A DNA stretch of 64,000 nucleotides from Selaginella moellendorffii. Its lineage: Eukaryota; Streptophyta; Lycopodiopsida; Selaginellales; Selaginellaceae. The notes below the pieces were generated by a model. The model made no database searches. It was not told where the DNA came from and worked only from the letters and a program-made list of their open reading frames with translations. The translations under genes were made by a program, and so were the position numbers. Where the stretch lies: NCBI RefSeq assembly GCF_000143415.4, contig NW_003314272.1, positions 860,182 through 924,181 of the forward strand, given 5' to 3'. Of the stretch, positions 33,967-46,563 are shown piece by piece; position 1 is the first letter of the stretch; each line of letters opens with the position of its first letter.

Positions 33967-34016
<50 letters not shown>

Positions 34017-34481
34017 CCGGTCTCGGTCTCGACTTCGGACTCCATCTCGGACTCCATCTCGGGTCCATCTCGGACTCCATCTCGGGTCCATCTCGGACTC
34101 CATCTCGGGTCCATCTCGGACTCCATCTCAGGTCCATCTCGGACTCCATCTCGGACTCCCTCTCGGGTCCATCTCGGGTCCACTTCGGACTCCATCTCGG
34201 GGTCCTTCTCGGACTCCACTTCGGACTCCACCTCGGGTCCATCTCGGACACTTCCACGTGTCATGTGTTAGTCCTTTTTGGGTCCCTTTTTGGAGCCTCG
34301 CTTATGGCTCGCTTCATGCTCATTCCTCAAGCACTTAGTTAGGGGTTCCACTCCCACTCTCGACCTTTCAAGGCGGAGCTTTTAGTCCAAACGTGTTACG
34401 CTCGTTTGGCTTTCGCTTTGGCCACTACCACGTGGTGCCCCTCCAGCTCCACTTTGGGGCCTAGGGATTTTGTGTCTCACA
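32875..34481 (+). mobile_element. Solo LTR, 1607 bp, with 5-bp target-site duplication
   Basis: The unit begins TGTAAGCGAC and ends GTGTCTCACA, i.e. TG...CA termini with short inverted ends. It is flanked on both sides by CACAG (32870-32874 and 34482-34486), a 5-bp target duplication. It lies within the LINE, whose coding text resumes on the right side. No internal retrotransposon region follows, so this is a recombination-derived solo LTR. Related decayed copies occur at 25.66, 37.5, 43.7, 44.3 (inverted) and 63.1 kb. The element family is not recognised. Confidence 0.88.
33866..34250. repeat. Three-phase pyrimidine-rich minisatellite inside the LTR
   Basis: A hexamer array GACTCG/GACTCC (33866-33920) passes into an array of GGTCTC/GGCCTC hexamers (33922-34030), and then into 12- and 18-bp units of the type TCGGACTCCATC with GGGTCCATC (34030-34250). 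All derive from a six-base pyrimidine/purine pattern. Both strands are open across the array because the unit length is a multiple of three, which explains the Ser-Asp and Arg-Asp repeat ORFs. Confidence 0.92.
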
Positions 34482-35160
34482 CACAGGAGTTTGAGGCTCA
34501 TAGTGGGGACATTCTCCACTAGTTTGAGGGAAGGGCCCAACCCTGCGACATATCAAATGTAGAGGATGACATAGCTAGGGGATCCAGGTCCACTGGGATG
34601 CGATTGGGGCAGAGATAAGAGTTCCTATGTGGGAAGCTCTTGGCCATGCTCGATGGGCAATATGGCAAGTGACAGGGGTCCAAGCCTTGTGGGAAGCACG
34701 TAATTGGGTGCACTTTGATGGGATATAGGTTAGAGTATCATAGATGATGGTGGAGTGGTGAAGACTTACACTAACAGCTCCACCATGCTATCCTTTGAGA
34801 TAGGGGGAAGCTAGAGTGGCTAGACAAGTGGCAAAGAACATGTTTTGGTGATGGCGACCAAAAAGGAGTTCAATAGAGATGGTGCCCCCTAGAATCGATC
34901 TTGCAGTCTGCACAAAGGGGGGACTTGAACCTAGATGTGGTATGATAGCAACGACTGCAGCCACTTCTACTTCAGACTTGGTGTCACTTGGGATGAGGGA
35001 GAGCTCCATTAGGTAGTGTGAGTTCAGGGTGGCATGCCCAATTTTTGTATTAGTCCCTATAGGACATTGGAGAATGTACATACACATTTCATCAAATGTA
35101 AACTCTACATATGTATCTATAAACGGCATCATCTAGGATGTTTGGCATGACTCCCCATGT
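34482..35160 (+). mobile_element. 3' remainder of the LINE interrupted by the solo LTR
   Basis: After the duplicated CACAG the sequence continues with decayed LINE C-terminal coding text (ARWAIWQVTGVQALWEARN near 34650-34700, then VHFDG), followed by noncoding sequence. The frame is broken by several stops. The 3' end of the LINE and any poly(A) tail could not be placed. Confidence 0.6.
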
Positions 35161-37505
35161 TGATGCACTAACTTATATCCAATGTGTATTACAGGTCACA
35201 GCTTGGGAACCTAGTTCCTTTGAGCTTCCAAATCCTCTCACTTGACAAACTAGTTGATAAGTCTATGATCATGTATGGACTCCTCTATATTTGGCCCTTT
35301 GGGCCATCCTTTTTGAAGTCAACACCTATAACTATGTTCTTCCGACTTGCCAATTTTGCTTAACAAGTCACTTGATTAGTGTAATTCTATGCATAAGCTT
35401 GAAAGTCCTCAAACATTGACTTTCGTTCAAAGGCATATCTTTGAATGCTTGGGAACTATTTCCCCAACATTGATAGCTTTACCTCATGGCAAACTTCAAG
35501 GCCACATTTTTGTTACGCCACTTTGATTTGCATATTCCTGTGAACCATTCATATTTATATTTCTAAGTACCAACCTACCCAGAATTGTTTTTAGGAACAT
35601 TGAAGGGACTTTACTCTTTAGTTTGTCAAGGCTTTCGCAAGCTTTTTAAGTGCCATATGGTTTAACATAGGCAATTTTATACTTTAAACTCACAATACGC
35701 TTTCGAGCACTTATTTGATTCTCCACCCCTAACTTATATAACCACCTTTGGTGATGCCTTTTGAATCCTATAGTTTAGTTTTATCCCTTTATTACTTGCT
35801 TTTGGCTTTACATATTCCCTTTGGTTATTCTCTTCCAAGCTAGAAGGATTTTTTAAAATGCTTTAGTAATTATTCTTAGGGATGAACCTACTTGATGGCT
35901 TAGGGAATGGTTCCTCTATTTAGATATGCTCATTTTGCAATCCTATAGACCAGGATTAATGTTGCTACTCATAGGCTTCTATATACTTGACATTAGCCTT
36001 GTTAAAATCTTTTTAGCTTTGTTCAATTTAGATAACCGAACTTCTCTCATCTCTAGTTTTCCATAACCTTGGATATTGGATAACACCTCCTATCTATTAT
36101 TCTTTAGGGACTTAGTCCTTTAGGCCTTATCTAATGCTTTTATGATACCAAACACCACTTCCTAGTGTTTTAGAGTTTTTATGTATCCTAATGATGGACT
36201 TTGTTTACAATGAGCATTTCTTTTTACCACATTGATTAATTATATTGCAACATAAGTAATTTATCCTCTAAGGGATATCTTTAGCCTCCTTTTTATCCCA
36301 ATAAAAAATTTTAAGAAGTTAACTTTTACCAATATAATTAATTATGCCACACTTTTTGCTTAATTGCCTTATAGTCGTGAAATTCTATAACCCAACCTAC
36401 CAATCCTATTTCCGTTGGGATTCCTTTAGTAAGGGGTTCCCATGAACCCACCAACTTGACTTTAAGGCAACATCCCTTGAGACATTTAGGGTCTCCACCC
36501 TATCTGCTCCACAAGCCTATCCTCAAGACACTATATGTCTAGGTTTTGCCAATACAAAAGTAATCATTTCTTATATTAACTATTGGTTAACACTACTTTA
36601 TAATGTTTACACACAACTCTTTGTCAAAGTTGTTGTCTTTTGTAAACACCTTTTTACGACTTTAGTATAATATTTTCTGCCATCAATGAAATACCTATTA
36701 TTTTTATACTTGGATTTCATGATCCTCTCAGTCCTTCATAAAGTATAACACACATCCATCCAAATAAGATTCCTCTAAGCCTTTAGGACCATCTTTTAAC
36801 TCTATTAAGTCATCTAACTTTTGGACTTTGTTAATCTAACGTCCCATAAAGTCTTAGCCTTTTGACTATTTTTGAAGTGCCACCACACTTGAATGCAATT
36901 TCTTATATTTGCATCTTATTCATAAAGACTATCTTTGCAAATGTTACTCTGACACTTATTAATCCTTTGTTCTACATGGGCTATTTTTGCCCTTTAGAAT
37001 TATTTTTCTATATGATAAGAATACCAAATCATCCTTTTAGTACACCCCCCAATTCCTTAGGTTATTCCGACCTTTATTAAAAGTAGCCCTAGCTACCTAT
37101 ATGTCCTTCTCCATATTTAACCTTTTATAGTCATTAGCTTTAATGAGCACCATCCTCAACCATATGAGGATAATCCTGTGACTCCTTTATTCTCTTAGAG
37201 TCTTTATCTTTCCCATGATCTCAACTATAATTTTTTTTATCACAACCACATTAACCAATTAACTAAGTCAAAGGTTCATATAGATCACATCCTTAACCCT
37301 CTAAGGAAAACCTTTTTATTGTTCCCAAAATCCCAAAATCATTTTTTTATTAGCCCCTTTCTATCCACCACATTACCTACATATTCATGTATGAATTAAA
37401 GTGGAGAGTCATACTTTCTCGACATGCTACTCCTCAAGTATAACCCCACTCCTAAGACTTTCAAATGTCAATATCAAATAGTGATATACTTAATTAACAA
37501 TAAGA
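35161..37505. other. AT-rich noncoding region
   Basis: No gene, LTR or domain was recognised in this stretch; only short spurious ORFs are present. Confidence 0.5.
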
Positions 37506-38130
37506 GTCAAACCAAATTGTATGTAACTAAATTTTCCATTCTACTTTAATCACTTAACCACACTTTTAACCACTTAGAGGAGTCTCACCCACAACCTCCA
37601 TAAATCCTATTCCTGACTTGGGGACATGCTAGCCCCATAAATGGCATTTATGCCACTCAGCCTTTGCAATTAGTCCAAGTGTTCCATGTGTTTGATCCCA
37701 TGATAGACACCTTAAAGGTACTACTTACATATTAATTCGTTACACTAAAGCCATGCCTATTTACCCTTGTCTCATTAGCAGTTCAAAACCACCCATATTA
37801 TAGTCTTGTTTCTCAAAGAATGAGCCATTTGGTCATCCTAGGACCACACTTTAGCATCTTTAGGATATTTGGAGACATGGGAAACACCCTTCCCCATTGT
37901 CCTTTCTTCGATCCCCATCAAATCCCTCTTCATTCACGGCCGTGCTCGCTAACACCACCACTAGGTAAAGCCCCAAAAGCTTGACTACTAAGTCTTATTG
38001 ACCTTTGGGATTTCCTCACCACGTGACCATGCTTTTGGTCATTATATAAAAGGATTGTTCCTTTTCTTTTTTACAATTTAGGACTTTGGGACAACATTTT
38101 GAAACACCATAACCCTACTTGGGTGGCATT
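37506..38130 (+). mobile_element. 5' half of a degraded copy of the 1.6-kb LTR
   Basis: Starts near TGTATGTAACTAAATTTTCC at 37516 and follows the solo LTR through the AATGGCATTTATGCCACT block and the GACTTTGGGACAACATTT block near 38082-38100. It then stops abruptly in unrelated sequence. The 3' half with the minisatellite is missing. Confidence 0.75.
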
Positions 38131-41100
38131 ACTTTGTGTGCCACATCCACCACTTAGAAATATAGTTTGGTCGAAGGATGTTCCAAGATAGAATGTCACC
38201 TTGTAAAGGGGCAACCCATTAGGCAAGTCAAAGAACTTGAGATTGATGTTGAAGGTATTGTTCATTCCCAATCCTCACATCCATTTATGGAACATAAAGA
38301 CTCTCGATTCACATCGTTGGGAAGTTGAGAGTAGTCCCCAATAACTATTTCCACATTGCCAACACTTCCTATAGGAGAAAGAGGGCAAACTTAAATAGTG
38401 TTCAAAACCAAGAAGTATTAAAGTTAATACATGTTTTATTTCATACTTGTTTGTGTGAAGCCAATGAAGACAACTCTTAGAGGTCATCCTTTGTAGCAAT
38501 GGGGAGGGATGGAAAAAATGCATTTGTACATCAGCATATAGAGTGCTAGCTATTTTCTTTGACATCTACAATCAAATTACAATAAGCAAGGTCATTGGAA
38601 ATCAAGTTCTTACTCTCTTGAACATCCTCGGTATGGAGTTGTCTTCGTACATTTCAAGCTGTTGGGGCTGGACGAGCAGTGGCAATAGAACCTGGGGAAT
38701 GAGCAACTGTAGTAGGATGAGATGGGGCAAGAGAGTTTTCAATTGGGTTCTCCACTTGTCCCTCTTCGGTTTGCTCAATATGAATCTCCTCCTTGTCCTA
38801 AAGCATCTCCACTCCCTCCAAAAGTGCCTCTACAATAAAGTAGAAACATAAATTACTGCAAGGAAGTTTTACTCATCAAACCTAGATGACACTTGAGGTA
38901 GAGATCAAGCTCAAAAGGTGACAATGGCATTTGCCTCCACAACTCCAAGTACTATGGACAAAATTCTCACTCCCATGCAATGGTACAATGGAACTCCAAC
39001 TCATACATGCTAAGCTTCTTTCTATTAGTTAAGAGCTTGAGAAAAACACTTGCTATGTATACTAGATCACCTGGGCAATGATTTAAACAGCTACAAAAGA
39101 GCCATGATTAAATAAGCAAGTCAATTTCTTGCAATATATCTATATGCCATGTGGCGTGAGAAAAATGGTTGGCCTGGCTAGTTCTTGAACCCCATGGAGC
39201 ATAAGCTACCATCAGGAAGCCATCCATCCCCAAGCTCTTGAAAGAAAGTTTGGACATATTCCTAAAGTTTTATGCCAATGCGAGCATTGGTAAGAAACTT
39301 CGTATCCCATGCTTGAAGTAGCTTCTCAGTAGCCACAATACTCTGAGTGATATAAAGTTTCTCCTTCATCACATTCTCAAGCTTGCTCTCTAGCTTCATG
39401 TTATTGTTACAATGCCAAGTATTGAAGAACTCCAAGTAAAAGTTCATTGAAGGAGAGCTTTATTTTTGTGATGTTATAGATCAATTCTTCAGGTGCTTTA
39501 CCATTTTTTACAAGGACAAGAATTTCAAAGTGGAATGAGAAAGATAAAAGAGACTTACTACTATGAGAGTATATCTTTGCAATATAATCTAGCTAATCTT
39601 TATCGCATTTTATATCCACAATCACAAGTAGCTTCTTCACCTTTAACTTCTTCAAGTTCAAAATATGCAGCTCAATTTGTCACAGTTTAAGGTTCTTTTG
39701 CCCCTCATCGCATAATTTTCAGGTATGAGTTTTGCTCTACCTTGACAATTGGCTAAAAGGAAAACTTGTATATAGAAAACACAAGTTCATGCAAGAGAAG
39801 AATACCTTTGCCCAAACCGCAACCAAAAAATCCATAGGCACTTGATACCAAGTAAACAACTCTTAGCCTTTACGTGTTACAAGCTTTGCTTAAACTACTT
39901 CTATAACCTCACAACTATATAGCATCTGGATTTCTCAAGAGAGAGCATACCAACATATCGAAGGTGCTCGATATCATGAACAAGGTATGTGCTTGGAAAG
40001 CAAACTGATTAAACCTGTAATATAAGTGGTGAGAACAAAGGCTACTAATAAGGGATTCTTACATGTTGATCTTGTGACATTCCAAGTTGAGCCTCCAGGT
40101 TGGTTTTGATCCTCTACCTCCACAAGTATCACTAGAACACAAATATATTACTTATCATCATCTTGGAACTTCTCTTGGATATCCTCCAAAACACTAGCCA
40201 CTGGTGGTTTCCATCAATAATGAAGAATAGCTAGCCTACAAAGGCTTATGTCTCCTTGTAGCACACCATCAAAATATCAAACTCTTGAGATTTCCTTTGT
40301 TATATCTAATCCCAAGTCTACTTGATCTTGTGAGTAACCATGTCTATGCAATTTGTTCTAGGGAATGATGATGACACAATAAATGATCCACCAGTGTGCC
40401 CAAGTCCAACCTCTGTGAAAGAGGTATAAATAGCCATGTTGAGGTTGTAGGCTAAGTGCATCCAATGACTCTGCTTGAGACAGCAAAGTGGAATTTGAAG
40501 ATTTTGGGATCCTTTCCAACCTATTTCACCTAACACGTTGTTGATAGGTCATTCTTGAGCCTGGACAATAGTCTCACGTACTCGCTCATTCAAGATCATA
40601 TCAGCCTCTAGCATAGTTACCACCTCATTTTTATAACCTTCAACACTAGTGATATGTTTGCCATTTCTACCACTAAGATCTACCCCACCACCTATGGCAC
40701 CAGGTGTTGCATTTTCACCACCACCACCAACTTCTCCTATGCTATAGGTAGGTTTTGCATTTCCACGCTCTCTAGAACCATATGGCTTTTGCATGTTGAC
40801 ATCTAGATCAGGATCAACCATTACTTAGATTTGGACACCACTGCTCCCACTATGGTTTTCCTCTGAAAAAACTCCTTGAACTTGTGAAGTGTTCTTAGTG
40901 AATCTAGCACAATGATCTAGTCTTTTTCCTAGAGAACAGGTCTATTAAGGTTGACCAGCACGCTTCTTTTGTTATGGCATGATTTATGTGTTTACATAAA
41001 AATGACAAAAACACTTGAGTAAACATTTAAAAAACATTGGGAAGAAAAAATAGGAGTGATTTCTTTAGCACTGGATAGATTAATTCACCACTGAACCAAT

Positions 41101-41796
41101 CTTCTAGCACCAAGGGAACAAAAGAAAAAAAAAAAGGAGCACCTCCCTTAGTGCTAGGAAGATCAATTTAGCAGTGAACTAATCTTTCAACACCAAGGGA
41201 ATAAAAAAATAGAAAAAAAGGAATAGTTCCCTTAGCACTAGGAAGATCCATTCACTACTGAAATAATCTTAAAGCACCAAGAGAATAACAAGAAAAAAAA
41301 AAGCCCAAAATTTGATGTGTTGGGAAGATCGGTTTACCGCCAAACCGATCATTCCAGCAAGAAGAAGCTATGAGATGCAAGTTGTTGGCAAGCTAGGAGC
41401 AAGAGATAAGGAGATGGAAAAGCAGTAGGTAGGGAGATTGAGAGGCATACCTCGATTGAGGAGTGTCTTTCTAGTGTCTTGAAGAGCATCTAACGTCTAA
41501 ATTGAGGAGCATCTTGAAGCACATTGCGAGATTCAAGTGCTTTTCTCTCACCCTTCCTTGCTCAAACCCTAGCCATAAAACCCTAAAAATTAACGGTCAC
41601 GATCAATAGTCACAATCAATAGTCATGATCAATGGTTATGATTTTCATTCAGCAATTGCTTCCTAGATTCTAGTGATAAGTCAATTTTTTAACAGTACTT
41701 TAATTTCCCAAATGGTAGGATATATTTATTGAATAAATCCACTATAAACATAGATTTGACATGTTCTTTCCAAGGACACAATCATTCAATACTTTA
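38131..41796. other. Degenerate repeat-like region, unrecognised
   Basis: Minus-strand text between about 38.1 and 41.0 kb shows long stretches of near-coding character broken by stops (for example the 90-codon ORF 40549-40821, a Gly-rich segment followed by NEVVTMLEADMILNERVRET). It looks like an old transposon or gene remnant, but no family could be assigned. Three related AT-rich blocks near 41060-41300, each with GGAAGATC(A/C)ATT and runs of A, form a short imperfect direct repeat of about 75 bp. Confidence 0.4.
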
Positions 41797-42191
41797 GATA
41801 TTAAAATATGTGTAATTGATTGTGAGATGTTGAAATGAATGGGGTTATAAGCAAGAGGTGTTGATTAATCACGAGTTGTAACATTGATAACTTGTTCTCC
41901 CTCTCATCTTCCCTTCAAGAGAGTTTTTTTGTGACAAGTGAGAAAGAGGTGAGAGTGATAAATGAGATAAGTGAGAGAAAAAACTGCTTATGAACCAACC
42001 TCTCTAAGCTTGGCTCTCTCTCACTTGTCACAAAAGAATGAAACTCTCTTGAAGGGAAGAGAACATGGAGATGAGAGAAGAACAAATTATCAACACTACA
42101 ACTCTCGTGATTAATCAGCACCTCTCGCTCATAACCCCATTCATTTCAACAGTATTATTCCTTTCACAATCAATTATACAATTAATATGGG
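41797..42191. mobile_element. Foldback / MITE-like element of about 395 bp
   Basis: Two arms of about 140-185 bp are near-perfect inverted copies (left about 41797-41940, right about 42007-42191). They pair over segments such as GTTGAAATGAATGGGGTTAT, the GATTAATCACGAG block and CTTCAAGAGAGTTT, separated by a loop of about 65 bp. There is no coding capacity. A long RNA hairpin would form if it were transcribed. Confidence 0.85.
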
Positions 42192-43685
42192 TGGCTCTTT
42201 AAGATTTTCATATATCTCTAGATTCTTAACAGTTATATATTTTGTTAAAATAATTAACTCATCCTTTGTAAGGACATAGCTAATTAAAGTTCACAATATA
42301 GAAGAATATCTTTATTCTTTCTTCTAAGTTTCTCCTTAAATGTTTTCTAAATGCTTGAGCAAGGAGAAGATATAAGAGAATTTAGTTCGATCAAAAGCCT
42401 CCAATTTTTTAATTTAAGAGTGTTATTGGAAAGGGCTTCCTTTGCAAAAGATTTAAGCTAAAGCCAAGATCAGTTAGTTTGGAGAATATATATCACAATA
42501 AGGGTAAGCAAATAGAGAAATCCATTATTCTCGGTAGTGTTGTGGGAAAGAATGGGATTTAGTGGGATCTTGATAGATGTATAAGTTAGGAGGTTCTAAT
42601 TGTAGAATCTTCGAAGTGAGGAGAGGAGAAGATATCAATTTCATAGCCAATTGCATAAGGAGTGAAGGATGAAGTTGTTATTCTCTCTAGCAATGAAAAT
42701 AAAGAAGATGAGTTTTTAGACTTCCATATAAGGAGGTGCATTCTTTCTAAATTGGTTTTTGATACAATAAATAAGGCATTTTGGCAATCTTAATCATTAT
42801 GGCTGAAATTGAAGGAGTTTGAGTACATGAAAGGTGAGGAGCTTTTGTCTTCCTATAATGGAAATATATACTTCAAATTTCCACTGGCCAGTTCATCAAA
42901 CAAGAAGAAGGGCATGGAGACACATCTTGATCCACATAATTAGTGTAGAGTAAAGACGACCAATTTATCCCATTTTGACAGATCCATGTCTATAGTCCAT
43001 TGTGGTGGACAACTTGAGTGTATCATTGAGAAATACATTTCTAATCATGTATAGTGCACGTGGTTTTTACCCTTTACCCTATGGTGATTTACCATAAAAT
43101 AACCATGAAGCAAAATGTAAACCCTTCATATGCCATATGTCGCATGCCACATGTCCTAAGGACAGTGGTGTGGAACCCAAGTTTTAGGGCATTAGGCCAT
43201 TGAATGAGAACGGAGCCAAACTCCTAAACATGGAGCTAAAGAGCAAAAAAACTGGAGCATGGAGTGACTCCCAAGTGTTTAGCTCAAGAAGCAAAAGGAT
43301 AGGAGTACGGAGTGACTTGGAATAGTCCTAGAGCATCTAGCATCCCAATGCTAGGACCAACACGCAAAATGGAGCCAAATGGAGTCTGACGCTATTTCAG
43401 CATCCGGGGGCTTAACACAAGGATATATGTACTCCACCAATTGGTATGGTGTGAAATTTGGGTTTAGACCTAAGCCAAACGCAAAACAAGGATAAACAGG
43501 AGCTAAGCTATGCCTCAGGTTAGTTAGCCATACCCAACCTACCCACTATCCCTACTATATATTTGGAACCCCCCACAGCCATCTGTAAGGAACCAACTCC
43601 CTGAGGTGTCAAATGCTAAAGGATCCCTGAAAGCATGACCAAAATGATAAAGAATTCATCGGATGAAACTGAGTCCAAGATCAAG
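42192..43685. other. Noncoding region, partly resembling sequence at the window end
   Basis: No gene was recognised. The stretch near 43200-43330 contains repeated words (AGGAGTACGGAGTGACTT and GGAGCATGGAGTGACT) that recur near 63690-63750 next to another copy of the 1.6-kb LTR. This may therefore be internal sequence of that element. Confidence 0.4.
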
Positions 43686-44294
43686 TAAGCAACTAATTTT
43701 TCCATTCTACTTTAGTCACTTAACCGCACCTTCGACCACTTGGAGGAGTCTCATTCATAACTTCCATAAGTCCCATTCAGGACTTGGGGCTTGCTAGCCC
43801 TGAGAATGGCATCCATGCCACTCAACCTTTGCACTTGGTCCAAGTGCTCTATGTGTCTGAACCCATGACCGACACCCCAAGGTACCACCAACCTCTCAGC
43901 CTGTTACGCTAAGGACCTTGGTCACACTAGTGGTCCAACACCACCTGCATCGCAGTCCCGTCTCTCAAAGATTAGGCCATCCGTCTATGGGTGATCATCC
44001 CAGATCCATTCCTTAACATCCTTAGGATGCCCACAGACATTGGGAGACACATGCTTTGGGCTTTCACCCCATGACCTGTATTAGTATTCGGACTCAGTCT
44101 TGGACTCAATCTTGGACTCGGTCTCGAACTCGGTCTCAGACTCGATCTCAGACCAAAGCTTAGACTCTGTCTCGGACTCAATCTCGGACTCGGTCTTGGA
44201 CCCGATTTCAAATCTTGGACTTGGTCTCGAACTTGGTCTCAGACTCAATCTCAGACTCAGTTTTGAACTTAGTCTTAGAGTCAGTCTTAGACTC
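43686..44294 (+). mobile_element. 1.6-kb LTR copy, plus orientation, internally deleted and truncated
   Basis: Starts at TAAGCAACTAATTTTTCC (43686), follows the solo LTR for about 360 bp, then jumps across a deletion of roughly 580 bp to the GGGAGACACATGCTTTGGGC block. It continues into a decayed GACTC minisatellite (44085-44290) and is cut off at 44294 by an inverted copy. Confidence 0.8.
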
Positions 44295-45735
44295 ATGTGA
44301 GACACAAAATCCCTAGGCCCCAAAGTGGAGCCGGAAGGGTGCCATGTGCTAGTGGCTGAAGCGAAAACCAAACAAGTGTAACAAGTTTGGACTAAAAGAT
44401 CTGACTTGAAAGGTCGAGAGCAGGAGTGGAACTCCCAATGAAGTGCTCAAGGAATAAGCATGGAGCAAGCAATAAGTGAGTCTCTAAAAAAGGGACACAA
44501 GAGGACCAACACATGACACATGAAAGTGTTTGAGATGGAGTCCAAGATGGATCCAAGATGGACCCGAGATGGACCCGAGATGGAGTCCGAGATGGAGTCC
44601 GAGATGGATCTAAGATGGACCCAAGATGGACCCGAGATGGAGTCCGAGATGGACCCGAGATGGAGTCTGAGATGGAGTCCGAGATGGACCCGAGATGGAC
44701 CCGAGATGGAGTCCGAGATGGAGTCTGAGATGGATCTGAGATGGACCCAAAATGGACCCGAGATGGAGTCCGAGATGGAGTCTGTGATGGATCTAAGATG
44801 GACCTGAGATGGACCCGAGATGGAGTCCGAGATGGAGTCCTAGATGGAGTCTGAGATGGAGTTCGAGATGGAGTCTGAGATGGATCCGAGATGGACCCGA
44901 GATGGACCCGAGATGGAGTCTGAGATGGAGTCCAAGATGGACCCGAGATGGTGTCCGAAAAGGACCTGAGATGGAGTCCAAAGTCGAGATCGAGACCGAG
45001 ACCGGGATCGAGACCGAGACCAAGGCCGAGGCTGAGACCGAGCCCAAGGCCGAGGCTGAGACCGAGCCCAAGCTTGAGTCCGAGTCCGAGTCCGAGTCCA
45101 AGTCTGAGTTCGAGTCTGAGAGGGTGAAAGCCTAAAGCGTTCATCTCCCAGACCCTAGGGGGTTTGGTGAGCTCCAAAAGTATAGTAAGGGGCAGAACTC
45201 CAGTGGAGCCAGTTTGGCCCAAAAAGGCTGTGCTCAGGTGCTGGGTGATGGGATAACCACTGGGAAGTCCAAGGCTAGAGTGAATACAGACTGACAAGCA
45301 GAGTAGCTTGGTGAAGTGTTCAAGAGCCAGCTCTAGTTCCCTTAGGAGATCGAATGGTCGATGCTCCCAGTCCAAGTGTGGGTGGCACTAGCTACTTGGA
45401 TACTTAGTGTGGCTCAACAGAACCTCTCTCTAAGCCCATGGTTAAAGCACCCAAAGGCGGAAGGCGGGGAGAGTACTCATAAGGCCCGTGTAGGGCCATG
45501 GTGTTTTGAAATGTTGTCCCAAAGTCCCAGACTGTGGAAAGGAAGAGGAGTAGCCCTCTAGTGTGGTAACCAAGGACATAGTCACATGGTGAGAAAGTCT
45601 CAGAGGACAGTGGGACTTAGTGGTCAAGCCTATGGGCCTTGATCCAGCAGTAGTGTTGGCGAACACGGCCATGGACAGAAAGGGATTTAGTGGGGATCGA
45701 AAAAGAGATATTGAGGAAGGCTATTACAAAATCTT
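44295..45735 (-). mobile_element. 1.6-kb LTR copy, minus orientation, nested in the plus copy
   Basis: Begins with TGTGAGACACAAAATCCC (the reverse complement of the LTR 3' end) and runs along nearly the full LTR backward. It includes an enlarged minisatellite of GAGATGGAGTCC/GAGATGGACCC units (about 44530-44980) and the GAGTCC hexamers to about 45120. It is lost near 45735 before the LTR start. The long minus-strand ORF over it (DSDSD and RTPSQTPSR repeats) is a by-product of the repeat period. Confidence 0.85.
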
Positions 45736-46114
45736 AGCCAGCAGCATCACCCTGTAACTCAAGAATCTGGGTAAGTATACATTGCTTCATCATGCATATT
45801 CTCATCTAGGACGGGGGGGGTGTGGGGGCTACAGAGGGTTCCAAAAGTATAGTAAGGGTAATGAGGTCTTGAGGTCTACGAATCAGTCTTGAAAGAACTC
45901 TCTAGTGGTGCTTCCAAACTAACTTGAGGTTGAAATTGGGGTTAAGGGGCCTTGGATGGGAGTGAGCATGGACTCAGGTGGTGCCGAAAAGGCCACCTAA
46001 GGAAGTGCTCAAGAGTAGCTCCCACTCTTGGAAGGGAAACCAACTATGGTGCTCTTGGTTCATATGAAGTGGTGCCCCACTTAAGTACCTTGCGGTTCAT
46101 TGGTTCTCGCCCTT
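45736..46114. other. Unassigned sequence before the chromovirus LTR
   Basis: Short plus-strand text without a gene, including a GTGGGG-rich spot near 45810-45830. It may contain a divergent or rearranged 5' part of the neighbouring LTR, but similarity to the 3' LTR is only clear from about 46115. Confidence 0.35.
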
Positions 46115-46560
46115 CCTAGGGGATTAGGCCTTCCCTTTGGGATGGAAGTGGGGGAGTAGGGGTACCCATACCAGGCCGTTAAGCCATAGTATTTCTTCCA
46201 GCAAGTGTTGCACCCAAAGTGTGGGATTTAAAGGGTCCCATGATCAAGTCTTGTTGTGCCAAAGGATGTTAGGAACTTGGAAACTTGGTGTGCTTGACTG
46301 CTTATGCTTGCAGGGAATGTAGCAAAACCTTAAGTCCAATCTAACCCAGGGAGGGGGATTGGGAGAGATTTGGGTATCCGTGGATGGATGGCTAACATTT
46401 TGTTGCTTGTGTAGTGAATAGCTAAAATCAAGTAGGACCACGTAAAAGTTGGTATAATAAGCAGGAACCTTGGTGAGGGAACTTAGCTAAAACCAAGGCA
46501 ATGTTGGTCAGATAGACGAGATAAGCTGATAAATTGAAAAGGAAAAATTTGTGGCTTACA
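46115..46560 (+). mobile_element. Outer Ty3/gypsy chromovirus: 5' LTR (recognisable part)
   Basis: This segment aligns with the 3' LTR from about 60478 onward (shared blocks: GATGGAAGTGG, GGTACCCATAC, GTGTTGCACCCAA, GGGTCCCATGATCAAG, GGTGTGCTTG, GTGGATGGATGGCTAA, AATCAAGTAGGACCA). It ends GGCTTACA just before the primer-binding site. The first 300 bp of the LTR are not recognisable here. Confidence 0.82.
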
Positions 46561-46563
46561 ATT

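Noticed and set aside
33588-34342. Long ORFs on both strands with Ser-Asp, Arg-Asp and Leu-Gly repeats
   Set aside because: They arise from six-base minisatellite units whose period is a multiple of three, within a solo LTR.
25655-38130. AATGGCATCCATGCCACT blocks in the 1.6-kb LTR as members of the 22-bp palindrome family
   Set aside because: They share CATGCCA words, but length, centre and right arm differ, and they occur once per LTR. Coincidence or distant similarity is more likely.
44392-45375. 327-codon minus-strand ORF rich in RTPSQTPSR
   Set aside because: Same minisatellite of an inverted LTR copy; no conserved protein features.
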